NCBI GenBank assembly: GCA_002292025.1
Contig: DBBC01000060.1
Location: 1 to 17,422 of the forward strand
DNA from: Firmicutes bacterium UBA994
GTDB taxonomy: Bacteria; Bacillota; UBA994
Length of the DNA stretch: 17,422 nucleotides
Reading direction: 5' to 3'
Below the pieces are notes generated by a model. The model saw only the letters and a list, made by a program, of their open reading frames with translations. It ran no database searches and was not told the origin of the DNA. Positions 1 to 8,576 of the stretch are shown here, in pieces; the first letter of the stretch is position 1; every line of letters starts with the position of its first letter. The translations under genes and the position numbers were made by a program.

Positions 1-1
1 G

Positions 2-1195
2 AACATCACGCGACTGGCGCGACGCTTGGCCCCCGCCGGCAAAGGAGCGCGCATCTTCGTCAAAGACGAGGCCTGGAACATCAGCGGCAGTTTTAAAGCG
101 CGCCGCGCGGCAGTCTCCGTTTACCACGCGGCACGCTTAGGCTTTAAGGGTGTGGTAGCGGCGACATCGGGCAACTACGGCGCCGCGGTGGCGGCACAGG
201 CTGCCATACGCGGGTTAAAGGCCATAATCGTGCAAGAAACCTTTGATAGCCGTGGGTTGGGGCAGCCGGAGATTTTAGAGAAGGGCCGCGCTTGCGAAGC
301 CTATGGGGCGGAGGTTATTCAGCTTACAGTGGGGCCGGAGCTTTTCGCTGTTTTTCTGGCAGTGCTGGATGAAACCGGCTATTTTAATGCCTCGCTGTAC
401 ACGCCATTTGGCATTGCGGGGATTGAAACCTTGGGGTTAGAGCTGGCCCAAGATTTAGAACAGCATACCGGCCGCCCGCCGGACGTGGTAGTCGTAACTC
501 ATGCCGGTGGCGGCAATGTCACGGGTACGGCACGCGGGTTGCGCCGCGCGGGCGCTGCCGGCACGCAAATAGTAGGGGCCAGCGTGGACCTCAGCGGCCT
601 GCATATGGCCAGCGATACAGATTTTAACCGTAAGTCGTTCACCACCGGGCACACCGGTTTTGGTGTCCCCTTTGCGACGTGGCCGGATCGCGCCGACGTG
701 CCAAGAAACGCCGCGCGCGCCCTCAGGTACCTAGATCGATACGTGACGGTGACGCAAGGCGAGGCCTTCTATGCGACGGAGATGCTGGCACAACTTGAAG
801 GCCTAGAGCGCGGCCCGGCCGGGAATATCGCCCTTGCCGCAGCCTTTGTCCTAGCGCAAACCATGGGCGCCGAGCAGACCATAGTGGTGCAAGAGACTGA
901 GTATACAGGTGCCGGCAAGCATCCTAACGCCCAGCTCGCCTTTGCCCGCCAGCAAGGCATTAAAGTGGCCTTAGGCGACCCGCGGCAGAGTGTCCCCGGC
1001 CAGAGCATTATCATACCCGAACATCCGCGCCAGATGTCGGTTAAAGACATTGCTCTGGCTGATCTGCGCCGTTCCTACCTGCATAACGCCATTGAGCGCA
1101 AAGGCGGTGTGCCGCTCAGCCCGCACGAGATTGATTTTCTTATGGCGGATTGCCGCTCTACGCGCAACGAGGTTTTGGCGGCGGCGCGCAGCTGA
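2..1195 (+). CDS. ortB: 2-amino-4-oxopentanoate thiolase, beta (PLP) subunit, 5'-partial
   Basis: OrtB is the PLP-carrying subunit of the OrtAB thiolase. It cleaves 2-amino-4-oxopentanoate with CoA to alanine and acetyl-CoA, the last step of oxidative ornithine fermentation. The reading frame is open from base 2, and 397 codons are visible before TGA at 1193. The family is roughly 470 residues, so about 70-80 N-terminal residues lie upstream. Visible fold-type-II PLP features are SGSFKAR (Schiff-base Lys codon at 95-97), the phosphate-binding TSGNYGAA, and the glycine loop GGGNVTGTARGL. A threonine-synthase-like enzyme would share these motifs; the assignment rests on oraS and oraE following directly. 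The TTG at 26 is internal and not the true start. The alpha subunit gene ortA is expected just upstream, outside the window. Confidence 0.87.
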   Translation, partial: NITRLARRLAPAGKGARIFVKDEAWNISGSFKARRAAVSVYHAARLGFKGVVAATSGNYGAAVAAQAAIRGLKAIIVQETFDSRGLGQPEILEKGRACEAYGAEVIQLTVGPELFAVFLAVLDETGYFNASLYTPFGIAGIETLGLELAQDLEQHTGRPPDVVVVTHAGGGNVTGTARGLRRAGAAGTQIVGASVDLSGLHMASDTDFNRKSFTTGHTGFGVPFATWPDRADVPRNAARALRYLDRYVTVTQGEAFYATEMLAQLEGLERGPAGNIALAAAFVLAQTMGAEQTIVVQETEYTGAGKHPNAQLAFARQQGIKVALGDPRQSVPGQSIIIPEHPRQMSVKDIALADLRRSYLHNAIERKGGVPLSPHEIDFLMADCRSTRNEVLAAARS

Positions 1196-1251
1196 TAGCG
1201 TGCAGCGCCGAGAATCGGCGGTCAACCCACATAAAAGAGGAGGTTTACCCT

Positions 1252-1617
1252 ATGCAACGAGCAGATGATTTCGCCGCGCGGCGCGCGCACCTCGCTCGCC
1301 TCAGCGAGGACGAACTCGAGCGTCGTTTTTGGCAGTTAGCCCACAACATTACACAGCCCTTAGTAGATATGGCCGCGCAACACACCTCGCCCTCAATTGA
1401 GCGATCGGTAGTCCTGCGCATGGGGTTTTCCAGCCTCGAGGCCCAAGCCATTGTCAAGCGGGTGGCCGAGTTAGGGCTGCTGGGCAAAGGCGCCGGCCAT
1501 GTGTTGTGGCGCCTTGCCAACGCCAACGACATCACCCTTAAGCAGGCAGCCGAACTTCTGCCAACCGAGGCTGCCGCCGAGCAGCTGCAGCAGATTTTTG
1601 CGGGGAGTGTGCGCTAG
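1252..1617 (+). CDS. oraS: D-ornithine 4,5-aminomutase, small (S) subunit
   Basis: This is the small subunit of adenosylcobalamin/PLP-dependent D-ornithine 4,5-aminomutase, which supports the catalytic OraE subunit. The product is 121 residues, the usual OraS length. It carries family-typical blocks: DDFAARRAHL near the N-terminus, then HTSPSIERSVVLRMGFSSLEA and GLLGKGAGH. The ATG at 1252 is chosen because AGAGGAGG lies about 8 bases upstream and the protein then begins where the family does; the frame stays open further upstream only in untranslated leader and ortB. There is a 56-base gap after ortB. The stop TAG overlaps the GTG start of oraE by one base (TAGTG), so the two subunits are probably translationally coupled in equal amounts. 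Confidence 0.93.
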   Translation: MQRADDFAARRAHLARLSEDELERRFWQLAHNITQPLVDMAAQHTSPSIERSVVLRMGFSSLEAQAIVKRVAELGLLGKGAGHVLWRLANANDITLKQAAELLPTEAAAEQLQQIFAGSVR

Positions 1618-3818
1618 TGGATAAGTTAGCCAAGCACGAGAAGCTCAACGTAGAAGCGATACTACAGAACCTAGAGCACTATCGCCCACGCCGCAAGGGC
1701 TGGACTTGGCGCAAGCCTGTCAGTCCGCAGGTTATACACGGGTTGACGTTTAAGCAGACATCAGAAGGGCTGACGCAAAGTATACCCCTGCCCTCGGCTA
1801 AACACTTTGGGAATATTGACCCGCAGCCCGATTGCGTAATCACGACTGAGATCGCCTCAGGGCGGTTTGAAGATGACCTCCGCCGCATGCGTATGGCGGC
1901 GTGGCATGGCGCAGACCATATTATGGTCATACGTACCGCAGGGCAAAGCCATTACGACGGCCTGATCGAGGGCACGCCGGAAGGTATCGGCGGGGTGCCT
2001 ATCACTCGCAAACAAGTACGGGCTTCGCGCAAGGCGCTGGACCTGATTGAGGACGAAGTCGGCCGCCCCATTAACTTTCACTCCTATGTGAGCGGCGTGG
2101 CCGGGCCGGAAATCGCGGTGCTCTTCGCCGAGGAGGGCGTAAACGGTGCCCACCAAGACCCGCAGTACAACGTGCTGTACCGCAACGTGAACATGCAGCG
2201 CAGCTTTGTGGACGCAGCTGTGGCTAAGACGCTGATGGCCTACGCCGACATGGCGCAGATTGACGGCGCGCACAACGCTAACGCCACTGCGCGCGAAGGC
2301 TGGAAGGTGATGCCAGAGCTTTTGGTACAGCATGGCATTAACAGCGCCTACAGCCGGTTGGTGGGCATGAAGACGGAGAATATCTGTCTGTCATCCGTGC
2401 CGCCCTGCGCCGCGCCGGTGCCTGCACTGAGCTTTGACTTGCCTTATGCCGTGGCGCTGCGCGAACTCTTCCGCGAGTACCGCGTGCGCGCGCAGATGAA
2501 CACCAAGTACATCGAGTCCGACACGCGCGAAGCAATCGTCAGCCACACGCTGAATCTATTGATCTCGCGCTTGACGCGCGCTGATATCCAAAGCACCATT
2601 ACCCCGGACGAAGGGCGCAACGTGCCGTGGCACTATTACAACATCAATGCGGTAAGCACCGCCAAGCAGGCGTTTTTGGCTATGGACGGGCTTAACGATA
2701 TGCTAGAAATCAAGCGCAACGGCCCACTCGGGGAGCGGGTGCGAGAGCTAAAGGAACGCGCTGTGCTATTTATGGAAGAAATGCTTTCCGTGGGCGGTTA
2801 CTTTAAAGCCGTCGAAGCCGGCTTCTTTGTTGACAGCGGCTACTACCCTGAGCGCAACGGCGACGGCATTGTGCGCAAGAGCAACGGCGGCATCGGTGTC
2901 GACACCGTGGTGGAGCGTGACGCGGATTACTTTGCGCCGGTTTGCCATCACTACGGTTACAATAATATCCCAGCGCAGTTTGCCGGCCGCGTTTGTGAAG
3001 CAGTGGGCGGCTGCACGCTGTGCGACCACAGCAAAATCGCCTATATCGACGAGCTCGACGCTGTCGACAACGCGGCCACCCGCATGGCGGCAACGCGCGA
3101 GCTACGCGAAAAGGGCTTGGTTAAGCCGGAAGTGGAGTGGGCGGGTGACGGTGTGGTAGCGGTGCAAATGTTTTTGCCGGCTGAGCCGCGCATGGCCCAT
3201 TTCAGCGCGCTGGAGTTGGCTAAGCAGATGAACTTACGCGACCCTCAGGTTATACATAAGCAGGTTATGCAGCAGGCGGAGGGAACTTATGTCGAGATTA
3301 AGGGCATTTTAGATGCCACTGTTGACAGCGCCACACTAAACTTACCGCCGGAAGAAGTGGTGCTGAGTGCCGACGAAGTACGCCAAGAAATCCACGAAAG
3401 GCCGCTGCGCATCGTGGCCGCCACCGTAGGCAACGATGAGCACTCTGTGGGCTTGCGCGAAGTCATCGATATCAAGCACGGCGGCTTAGAGGGCTATGGC
3501 GTAGAGTGCCACTACTTGGGCACCTCCGTGTCGATCGAAAAAATCGTCGACGCCGCGATCGAGCTTGACGCTCGCGCTATTTTAATCAGCACCATCATCA
3601 CTCACGCCGATATTCATCGCATCAACATGCGCAGGCTACACGATTTGTGCATAGAAAAAGGCGTGCGCCATCGCCTAATCTTAATCGCCGGCGGCACACA
3701 GGTAACGCATGAACTGGCGGTGGAGTCTAAACTAGACGCCGGTTTTGGCCGCGGCACCAAGGGCATTCATGTAGCCAGCTTTATGGTCAAGAACCGCCGT
3801 GAGCGTGGCCTCAATTGA
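1617..3818 (+). CDS. oraE: D-ornithine 4,5-aminomutase, large (E) catalytic subunit
   Basis: This catalytic subunit binds adenosylcobalamin and PLP and moves the terminal amino group of D-ornithine to C4, giving (2R,4S)-2,4-diaminopentanoate. At 733 residues it is full length. The first part (about 1-530) is the TIM-barrel substrate domain. The C-terminal part (about 595-733) is the Rossmann-type B12 domain. In it, DEHSVG carries the cobalt-ligand His609 (codon 3441-3443), and IDIKHGG carries the Lys620 (codon 3474-3476) expected to form the PLP Schiff base. The 11-residue His-Lys spacing matches the His618/Lys629 pair I know from Clostridium sticklandii OraE. Later ISTIITH and LIAGGTQV fit the B12 fold. 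The GTG start overlaps the oraS stop, with GGGGAG nine bases upstream. Confidence 0.96.
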   Translation: MDKLAKHEKLNVEAILQNLEHYRPRRKGWTWRKPVSPQVIHGLTFKQTSEGLTQSIPLPSAKHFGNIDPQPDCVITTEIASGRFEDDLRRMRMAAWHGADHIMVIRTAGQSHYDGLIEGTPEGIGGVPITRKQVRASRKALDLIEDEVGRPINFHSYVSGVAGPEIAVLFAEEGVNGAHQDPQYNVLYRNVNMQRSFVDAAVAKTLMAYADMAQIDGAHNANATAREGWKVMPELLVQHGINSAYSRLVGMKTENICLSSVPPCAAPVPALSFDLPYAVALRELFREYRVRAQMNTKYIESDTREAIVSHTLNLLISRLTRADIQSTITPDEGRNVPWHYYNINAVSTAKQAFLAMDGLNDMLEIKRNGPLGERVRELKERAVLFMEEMLSVGGYFKAVEAGFFVDSGYYPERNGDGIVRKSNGGIGVDTVVERDADYFAPVCHHYGYNNIPAQFAGRVCEAVGGCTLCDHSKIAYIDELDAVDNAATRMAATRELREKGLVKPEVEWAGDGVVAVQMFLPAEPRMAHFSALELAKQMNLRDPQVIHKQVMQQAEGTYVEIKGILDATVDSATLNLPPEEVVLSADEVRQEIHERPLRIVAATVGNDEHSVGLREVIDIKHGGLEGYGVECHYLGTSVSIEKIVDAAIELDARAILISTIITHADIHRINMRRLHDLCIEKGVRHRLILIAGGTQVTHELAVESKLDAGFGRGTKGIHVASFMVKNRRERGLN

Positions 3819-5215
3819 AGCAAACGCTGATTGCCGATGTCTTAGTAGCAGAAATCGGCAGCACTACGACGGTTGTTAATGCCTTTACGGGGTTTGAGGC
3901 GGGCGACCCTCGCTTCCTAGGGCAGGGAGTAGCGCCGACTACGGTACCAGACGGGGACGTCACGCTGGGTCTTGCCCAGGCTGTGAAAGATCTAGAGAGT
4001 GTCCTTGGGGCACCCTTAACTTGGCGGCGTATGTTGGCTACCAGCAGTGCCGCGGGCGGTTTACGCATGACGGTGCATGGTTTGGCCTACGATATGACGG
4101 CTAGGGCGGCGAGAGAAGCGGCACTGGGCGCAGGCGCAATTGTTAAGCTGGTTACGAGCGGTGAGCTTACCGCGCAAAATCTGCAAGAGATCGCAGCTAT
4201 AAACCCCAACATTATCTTGCTGGCCGGCGGCGTAGACTACGGCGAGCGCGCCACGGCGGTAACTAATGCCGCGAAAATTGCCGCTCTGCCCCTCACGGCA
4301 CCTGTTATTTATGCCGGCAATATAGCCTGCCGCCAAGAGGTAGAAGAAATAATTGCCGCCTCCGGCAAGCGCGTGATGGTGGTCGACAACGTGTACCCCC
4401 GCATTGACGAACTTCGTATCGAGCCCACGCGCGCCGCGATTCAAGGAGTCTTTGAAGAACATATCGTGCAGGCGCCGGGCATGGAACGCATCCGTGAGAT
4501 GGTGCAGGGCAGTATCATGCCTACTCCGGGCGCAGTGATGAAGGCGGCGGAAGCTCTCTATACGGAGATTGGCGATCTGCTCGTAGTCGATGTAGGGGGA
4601 GCTACAACCGACGTGCACTCCGTGACACAAGGCAGCGAGGAGCTGGCGCGGCTCCTCATAAACCCAGAACCGCTGGCTAAGCGGACGGTAGAAGGGGACC
4701 TAGGGGTCTATGTAAACGTGCGCCAGGTAGCGGCTTTGGTTAAACCGCACGAGGCAGCGCAGGCAGATGTTGATCTGGCTAAGGTTCTTCTCACATGGCC
4801 CCCTATCCCGACAACGCCCTTGCAGTATCGTGCGCTGCAGTTGCTGACGCGCCAAGCGGTAGAGACAGCCCTGCAGCGGCATGTAGGTCGCATCAAGCAT
4901 CTTTATGGACCCTTTGGCAAAAGCACCATCGCCCAAGGCAAAGACCTTACCGCAGTGCGATGGGTTATAGGCACAGGCGGGCCGCTCACTAAGCTCGCCG
5001 GTGCCGAGGCAATTCTAAAGGCAGGGTTGCGCGTCACAGCACAGCAGGAGATGTATCCTAAAATGGTTCGAGTGCTGATTGACCGGGACTATAACTTAGC
5101 AGTCTTAGGTGTGCTGAGCCGAGAGTATAAAGGCGAGGCTTTGCGGCTAATGAAGCAGAGCCTGCGGGCGGAGGTGCAAAATGGCGGTTTTGACGATAAA
5201 TCTAAAGAAGCTTGA
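3815..5215 (+). CDS. GlmL/MutL-like ASKHA ATPase, probable aminomutase chaperone/reactivase
   Basis: This 466-residue protein belongs to the GlmL (MutL) family found beside B12-dependent carbon-skeleton and amino mutases. It has the actin/hexokinase/Hsp70-type nucleotide-binding signature: a phosphate-1 loop AEIGSTTT (12-19), an adenosine-type loop LLAGGVDYGE (135-144) and a phosphate-2 loop VVDVGGATTDVHS (257-269). Its place between oraE and orr suggests it loads cobalamin onto OraE or removes inactivated cofactor from it. That role is inferred, since the biochemical function of GlmL is not well established. The TTG start overlaps the oraE stop (TTGA) and has no strong ribosome-binding site of its own, so translation probably depends on oraE. 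It should not be confused with the DNA-mismatch-repair MutL. Confidence 0.88.
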   Translation: MKQTLIADVLVAEIGSTTTVVNAFTGFEAGDPRFLGQGVAPTTVPDGDVTLGLAQAVKDLESVLGAPLTWRRMLATSSAAGGLRMTVHGLAYDMTARAAREAALGAGAIVKLVTSGELTAQNLQEIAAINPNIILLAGGVDYGERATAVTNAAKIAALPLTAPVIYAGNIACRQEVEEIIAASGKRVMVVDNVYPRIDELRIEPTRAAIQGVFEEHIVQAPGMERIREMVQGSIMPTPGAVMKAAEALYTEIGDLLVVDVGGATTDVHSVTQGSEELARLLINPEPLAKRTVEGDLGVYVNVRQVAALVKPHEAAQADVDLAKVLLTWPPIPTTPLQYRALQLLTRQAVETALQRHVGRIKHLYGPFGKSTIAQGKDLTAVRWVIGTGGPLTKLAGAEAILKAGLRVTAQQEMYPKMVRVLIDRDYNLAVLGVLSREYKGEALRLMKQSLRAEVQNGGFDDKSKEA

Positions 5216-6236
5216 GCACAATGCCAGGCTGATCTGTGACCAAGCACGCGCTGTGGGTGTAAGTGTTTATGGCGTGACTAAGGGGCTGTGTGGGCTGCCC
5301 GCAGCGGCGCTGGCCTTTAAACAGGCAGGGGTTGCAGCTATAGCAGACTCACGCCTCGAGAACATTGCCGCCATGCGTGCCGCCGGAGTGGCAGGACCGT
5401 TTGTGCTGCTGCGCTTGCCCTCGCTGAGCCGGGTGGAAGAAGCAGTAAAACTGGCCGACGTTTCGCTTAACTCTGAACTGCGCACGTTGCAGGCGCTAGA
5501 CAACGCCGCGGCTGTGCTCGGGATAAGACACAAGGTTATCCTGATGGTCGATGTGGGTGACTTGCGCGAAGGCGTCTGGCCGGAGGATTTCCCGCCGCTG
5601 TTAACGGAGTGCCTGCGCCTCCGCCATATCGAAGTCGTGGGGCTGGGCACTAACTTAGCCTGTTACGGCGGCGTAATCCCCGATGAGAACAATATGGAGC
5701 TTTTGCGCCGGCTAGCGGAGGACGCCGAACAGAGGCTAGCGCGCAAGCTGGTAGTGTCCGGAGGTAATTCCAGCAGCTTAGCGAGTTTATTTTCCGGGAA
5801 ATTTCCTGCCGGCATCAACAATTTGCGCATTGGCGAGGGGATTGTTTTGGGCCGCGAGGCGATTAACCGTCAACCCATCCCAGGGGCTTACCTTGACGCG
5901 TGTACGCTTACCGCCGAGGTAATCGAGCTAAAAACTAAGCCTTCTGTCCCCGTTGGCACTACAGGGCAAGACGCCTTTGGCGGCGTGCCGGTTTTTGTGG
6001 ACCGCGGACTGCGGCAGAGGGCTATCCTCAGTCTGGGCCGGCAAGACACCGTGCCGGAAGGGCTCGCTCCTGTACTTGACGGCGCGGAGGTAGTGGGCGC
6101 GAGCAGCGACCACCTTATTCTCGATGTCACTGCAGTCCCCGGAATGCAGATAGGCGACCTAGTGACTTTTATCCCCGGCTACGGCGCGCTGCTGGCCGCG
6201 GCGACCTCACCCTATGTGCGAAAGGTGGTATGCTAG
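5181..6236 (+). CDS. orr: Ornithine racemase (PLP, fold type III)
   Basis: The enzyme interconverts L- and D-ornithine and supplies D-ornithine to OraSE. The 351-residue product has the alanine-racemase-N barrel of the Orr/YhfX-type racemases. VYGVTKGLCG places the PLP lysine at residue 34, and VSGGNSSSLASL (about 193-204) and NNLRIGEG (about 213-220) are phosphate and cofactor contact regions. It lacks the C-terminal domain of ordinary alanine racemase. The start lies 35 bases inside the preceding gene. ATG 5181 is chosen because GGAGGTG sits just upstream (5171-5177) and the N-terminus then matches the family. Substrate specificity is inferred from the ortB-oraS-oraE context; from sequence alone another basic-amino-acid racemase is possible. 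Confidence 0.88.
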   Translation: MAVLTINLKKLEHNARLICDQARAVGVSVYGVTKGLCGLPAAALAFKQAGVAAIADSRLENIAAMRAAGVAGPFVLLRLPSLSRVEEAVKLADVSLNSELRTLQALDNAAAVLGIRHKVILMVDVGDLREGVWPEDFPPLLTECLRLRHIEVVGLGTNLACYGGVIPDENNMELLRRLAEDAEQRLARKLVVSGGNSSSLASLFSGKFPAGINNLRIGEGIVLGREAINRQPIPGAYLDACTLTAEVIELKTKPSVPVGTTGQDAFGGVPVFVDRGLRQRAILSLGRQDTVPEGLAPVLDGAEVVGASSDHLILDVTAVPGMQIGDLVTFIPGYGALLAAATSPYVRKVVC

Positions 6237-6315
6237 GCCTCATATGCCGAGTGCGTGCCGAGATACTTTGCAGTTACCGGATCGGAACATGTAGCGAAAG
6301 GAGGGGACTATAATA

Positions 6316-6537
6316 ATGATGTCTTTAATGAGGCCATTGATGATGCTTATGATGTTCTTTACTTGGTTGATAGGCATTGTTTTTCTTGTGGTAACAGTTC
6401 TTGCCGTCTATTACTATATTGCGGGCAAAGCAGAGGAGTTTCAACGTGCCAAGAAAGTTGCACTCATCTTATGCGCAGTAGCACTCGTAGTTCTGAGCGC
6501 TATGTTCTTAGCACTGTATGGTTTTTATTTCCTGTAA
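6316..6537 (+). CDS. Small Met-rich two-helix membrane protein, function unknown
   Basis: I do not recognise this 73-residue protein. It has two hydrophobic helices, about residues 10-36 and 48-72, joined by a short charged loop (GKAEEFQRAKK), as in a helical hairpin. Seven of the first 13 residues are Met. A strong AGGAGGGG ribosome-binding site at 6299-6306 sits nine bases before the ATG, which supports a real gene. By eye it is more AT-rich than its neighbours, partly because hydrophobic codons are T-rich. It lies between orr (79 bases) and the carbamate kinase gene (80 bases) on the same strand. A longer frame overlapping it (6255-6602) lacks such a ribosome-binding site and a membrane pattern and is rejected. 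A transport accessory role is possible, but nothing in the sequence proves it. Confidence 0.75.
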   Translation: MMSLMRPLMMLMMFFTWLIGIVFLVVTVLAVYYYIAGKAEEFQRAKKVALILCAVALVVLSAMFLALYGFYFL

Positions 6538-6617
6538 CGGGGCAGGCCTCGCTGTCTGCTATGTTAATGCGTGTAATATTTTCTAGGACAAATGCCTTAT
6601 AAAGGAGGACTCATTGC

Positions 6618-7556
6618 TTGCAACGTCTTGTTATCGCTTTTGGCGGGAATGCCATGCTGCAGGCCAAGCAGAAGGGCACAGCAGAGGAACAGCGGGCTAA
6701 TATACACACTGCCTGTATGGCAGTGGCAGACCTCGTAGAGGCTGGGAATCAAGTTATCGTCACACACGGCAACGGCCCACAGGTCGGCGCGGTGCTGTTG
6801 CAGAACGAGCTGGCCAAGGCTGAGGTGCCCCCTATGCCGCTCGATGTTTGCGGCGCGGCCACGCAAGGGCAGATCGGCTATATGATTCAGCAGTCTTTGA
6901 CTAACATTCTCGCGGAACGCGCCATCCCCAAGCCCGTCGTTAGTCTTGTTACGCAAGTGCTGGTCGACGAAAACGACGCGGCTTTTAGATACCCAACCAA
7001 GCCCATCGGGTCCTTTTATACGGCAGAGGAGGCGGCCCGCTTTAGCGCAGATTTAGGCTGGGTTATGCGCGAGGACAAGGCTCGCGGCGGTTGGCGCAGA
7101 GTAGTGCCCTCGCCTGACCCCATTCGCATTGTAGAACGGTCTGCCGTTCGCTCGCTGCTGGCCGGCGAGGCGCTGGTGATTACCGCAGGCGGCGGCGGCA
7201 TCCCCGTCGTGGAACGCGCCGGAAAACTCCACGGGGTGGAGGCCGTTATTGATAAAGACCTAGCCAGCGAACGCCTAGCCTGCGATGTCGAGGCTGACAC
7301 GCTGATGATCCTTACCGATGTGCCGGAAGTGGCTATCAACTTCAACACGCCGGAGCAAGTAAATTTGCGCGGGCTTGCGCTCGCTGAGGCTAAGCGGTAC
7401 TATGGAGAGGGGCACTTTAAGCCCGGCAGCATGGGGCCTAAAGTACTTGCCGCCATACGATTTATAGAAGACGGCGGGAAGCGTTCGATTATTACTTCTC
7501 TGGGGTTAGCTGGGCAAGCCGTGCGAGGCTTAGCCGGAACCATAATTACGCCATAG
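6618..7556 (+). CDS. arcC: Carbamate kinase
   Basis: The enzyme makes ATP from carbamoyl phosphate and ADP, the energy-yielding step of arginine/citrulline fermentation. The 312-residue product matches the usual 310-315. Family blocks are the nucleotide/phosphate loop IAFGGNAML at the N-terminus, VTHGNGPQVG (about 49-58), VVPSPDPIRIVE (about 159-170) and ITAGGGGIPV (about 186-195). The TTG at 6618 is chosen because AAAGGAGGA (6601-6609) lies nine bases upstream and the protein then starts exactly at the conserved first strand. Ornithine carbamoyltransferase follows 14 bases later, so the two probably form a catabolic pair. No arginine deiminase gene is visible in the window. Confidence 0.95.
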   Translation: MQRLVIAFGGNAMLQAKQKGTAEEQRANIHTACMAVADLVEAGNQVIVTHGNGPQVGAVLLQNELAKAEVPPMPLDVCGAATQGQIGYMIQQSLTNILAERAIPKPVVSLVTQVLVDENDAAFRYPTKPIGSFYTAEEAARFSADLGWVMREDKARGGWRRVVPSPDPIRIVERSAVRSLLAGEALVITAGGGGIPVVERAGKLHGVEAVIDKDLASERLACDVEADTLMILTDVPEVAINFNTPEQVNLRGLALAEAKRYYGEGHFKPGSMGPKVLAAIRFIEDGGKRSIITSLGLAGQAVRGLAGTIITP

Positions 7557-7570
7557 GAGGAGGGTTATCC

Positions 7571-8557
7571 ATGCCAGTAAATCTAAAGGGCAGAAGCCTG
7601 CTCACATTGATGGATTTCTCGCAAGAGGAAATCCGCTATCTGTTGGAGCTCTCTAAAGACCTCAAAGCCAAGAAGCGTGTGGGCATTACCGGGGAGAGAC
7701 TCAAAGGCAAGAACATTGTCCTGCTGTTTGAAAAGACCTCTACACGCACCCGATGTGCTTTTGAAGTAGCGGCTCTGGATGAGGGTGGCCATGTCACGTT
7801 TCTTGATTCTAAGAGTTCGCAGATGGGCAAGAAAGAATCACTAGAAGATACCGCTAAGGTGCTGGGGCGCTACTACGACGGCATAGAGTACCGCGGCTAC
7901 GAGCAAAGCATCGTAGAAGACCTAGCCCGGTTCTCCGGGGTGCCGGTCTGGAACGGATTAACCGACGTCGACCACCCCACCCAGATTCTTGGCGACCTTT
8001 TGACGATCGAAGAACATGTGGCTAAGCCCCTGTGTAAAGTCAAAGTCGTCTATGTCGGCGACACGCGCAACAATATGTCCTACGCGTGGATGTACGGCGC
8101 TGCCAAAATGGGCATGCACTACGTGGCGCTTGGACCCAAAGAGCTTTGGCCGGCGGAGGCAACTCTAGCTAAAATCCGCGCGGTAGCAGAGGCCTCCGGC
8201 GCTAAGATCGAAATCACCGACCAAGTTGATGGCCTTAAAGGCGCAGACGTAGTCTATACCGATGTTTGGGTGTCCATGGGTGAAGAAGACCAAATGGAGC
8301 AAAGGGTAAAGCTGCTCTCGTCTTTCCGTGTGACTATGGATATGCTTAAAGCGACCGGCAACGGCGATGTCATCTTTATGCACTGTTTGCCGGCTTACCA
8401 TGACTTTGCTACCGGCGTAGCTAAGGAAGCCATGGAGCGTGGACTCGATATCCGCGAGGTCACGGACGAAGTGTTTAGGAGTCGCCACTCCGTCGTGTTT
8501 GACGAAGCAGAGAACAGAATGCACACCATCAAAGCCGTGATGGTGGCGACACTTTAG
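7571..8557 (+). CDS. arcB: Ornithine carbamoyltransferase, probably catabolic
   Basis: The enzyme interconverts ornithine plus carbamoyl phosphate with citrulline plus phosphate. The 328-residue product is full length. It has the carbamoyl-phosphate loop STRTR (57-61) in EKTSTRTRCAFE, DHPTQILGD for carbamoyl phosphate, and HCLPAYHD for ornithine. The ribosome-binding site AGGAGGAGGG (7555-7564) overlaps the carbamate kinase stop. Sequence motifs do not decide between an anabolic ArgF and a catabolic ArcB. Coupling to carbamate kinase and the nearby ornithine degradation genes favour citrulline breakdown, yielding ornithine for the upstream pathway and carbamoyl phosphate for ATP. The symbol reflects that inference. 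Confidence 0.9.
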   Translation: MPVNLKGRSLLTLMDFSQEEIRYLLELSKDLKAKKRVGITGERLKGKNIVLLFEKTSTRTRCAFEVAALDEGGHVTFLDSKSSQMGKKESLEDTAKVLGRYYDGIEYRGYEQSIVEDLARFSGVPVWNGLTDVDHPTQILGDLLTIEEHVAKPLCKVKVVYVGDTRNNMSYAWMYGAAKMGMHYVALGPKELWPAEATLAKIRAVAEASGAKIEITDQVDGLKGADVVYTDVWVSMGEEDQMEQRVKLLSSFRVTMDMLKATGNGDVIFMHCLPAYHDFATGVAKEAMERGLDIREVTDEVFRSRHSVVFDEAENRMHTIKAVMVATL

Positions 8558-8576
8558 CTGTCGCTAGGAAACGATT

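Noticed and set aside
366..395. TGAAAC at about 370 as a second SigW-type promoter
   Set aside because: It lies within the ortB coding sequence and no CGTA occurs at the required 16-17 base spacing.
4061..4630. A 189-codon minus-strand frame opposite the GlmL-like gene
   Set aside because: It lies wholly within a well-supported gene and its translation is rich in His, Arg and Cys with no family resemblance; it is a shadow frame of GC-rich coding DNA.
3815..5215. Annotation as DNA mismatch repair MutL
   Set aside because: The old name MutL for this family is unrelated; the sequence has ASKHA phosphate loops, not GHKL ATPase motifs, and lies beside a B12 mutase.
6538..6600. Possible promoter (TAATAT near 6577) ahead of carbamate kinase
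   Set aside because: No acceptable -35 element at a normal distance; the gene may be co-transcribed from upstream.
6255..6602. A 115-codon plus-strand frame overlapping the small membrane protein gene
   Set aside because: It has no ribosome-binding site at its start, no recognisable domain, and its codons are a shifted reading of the better-supported 73-residue membrane protein.
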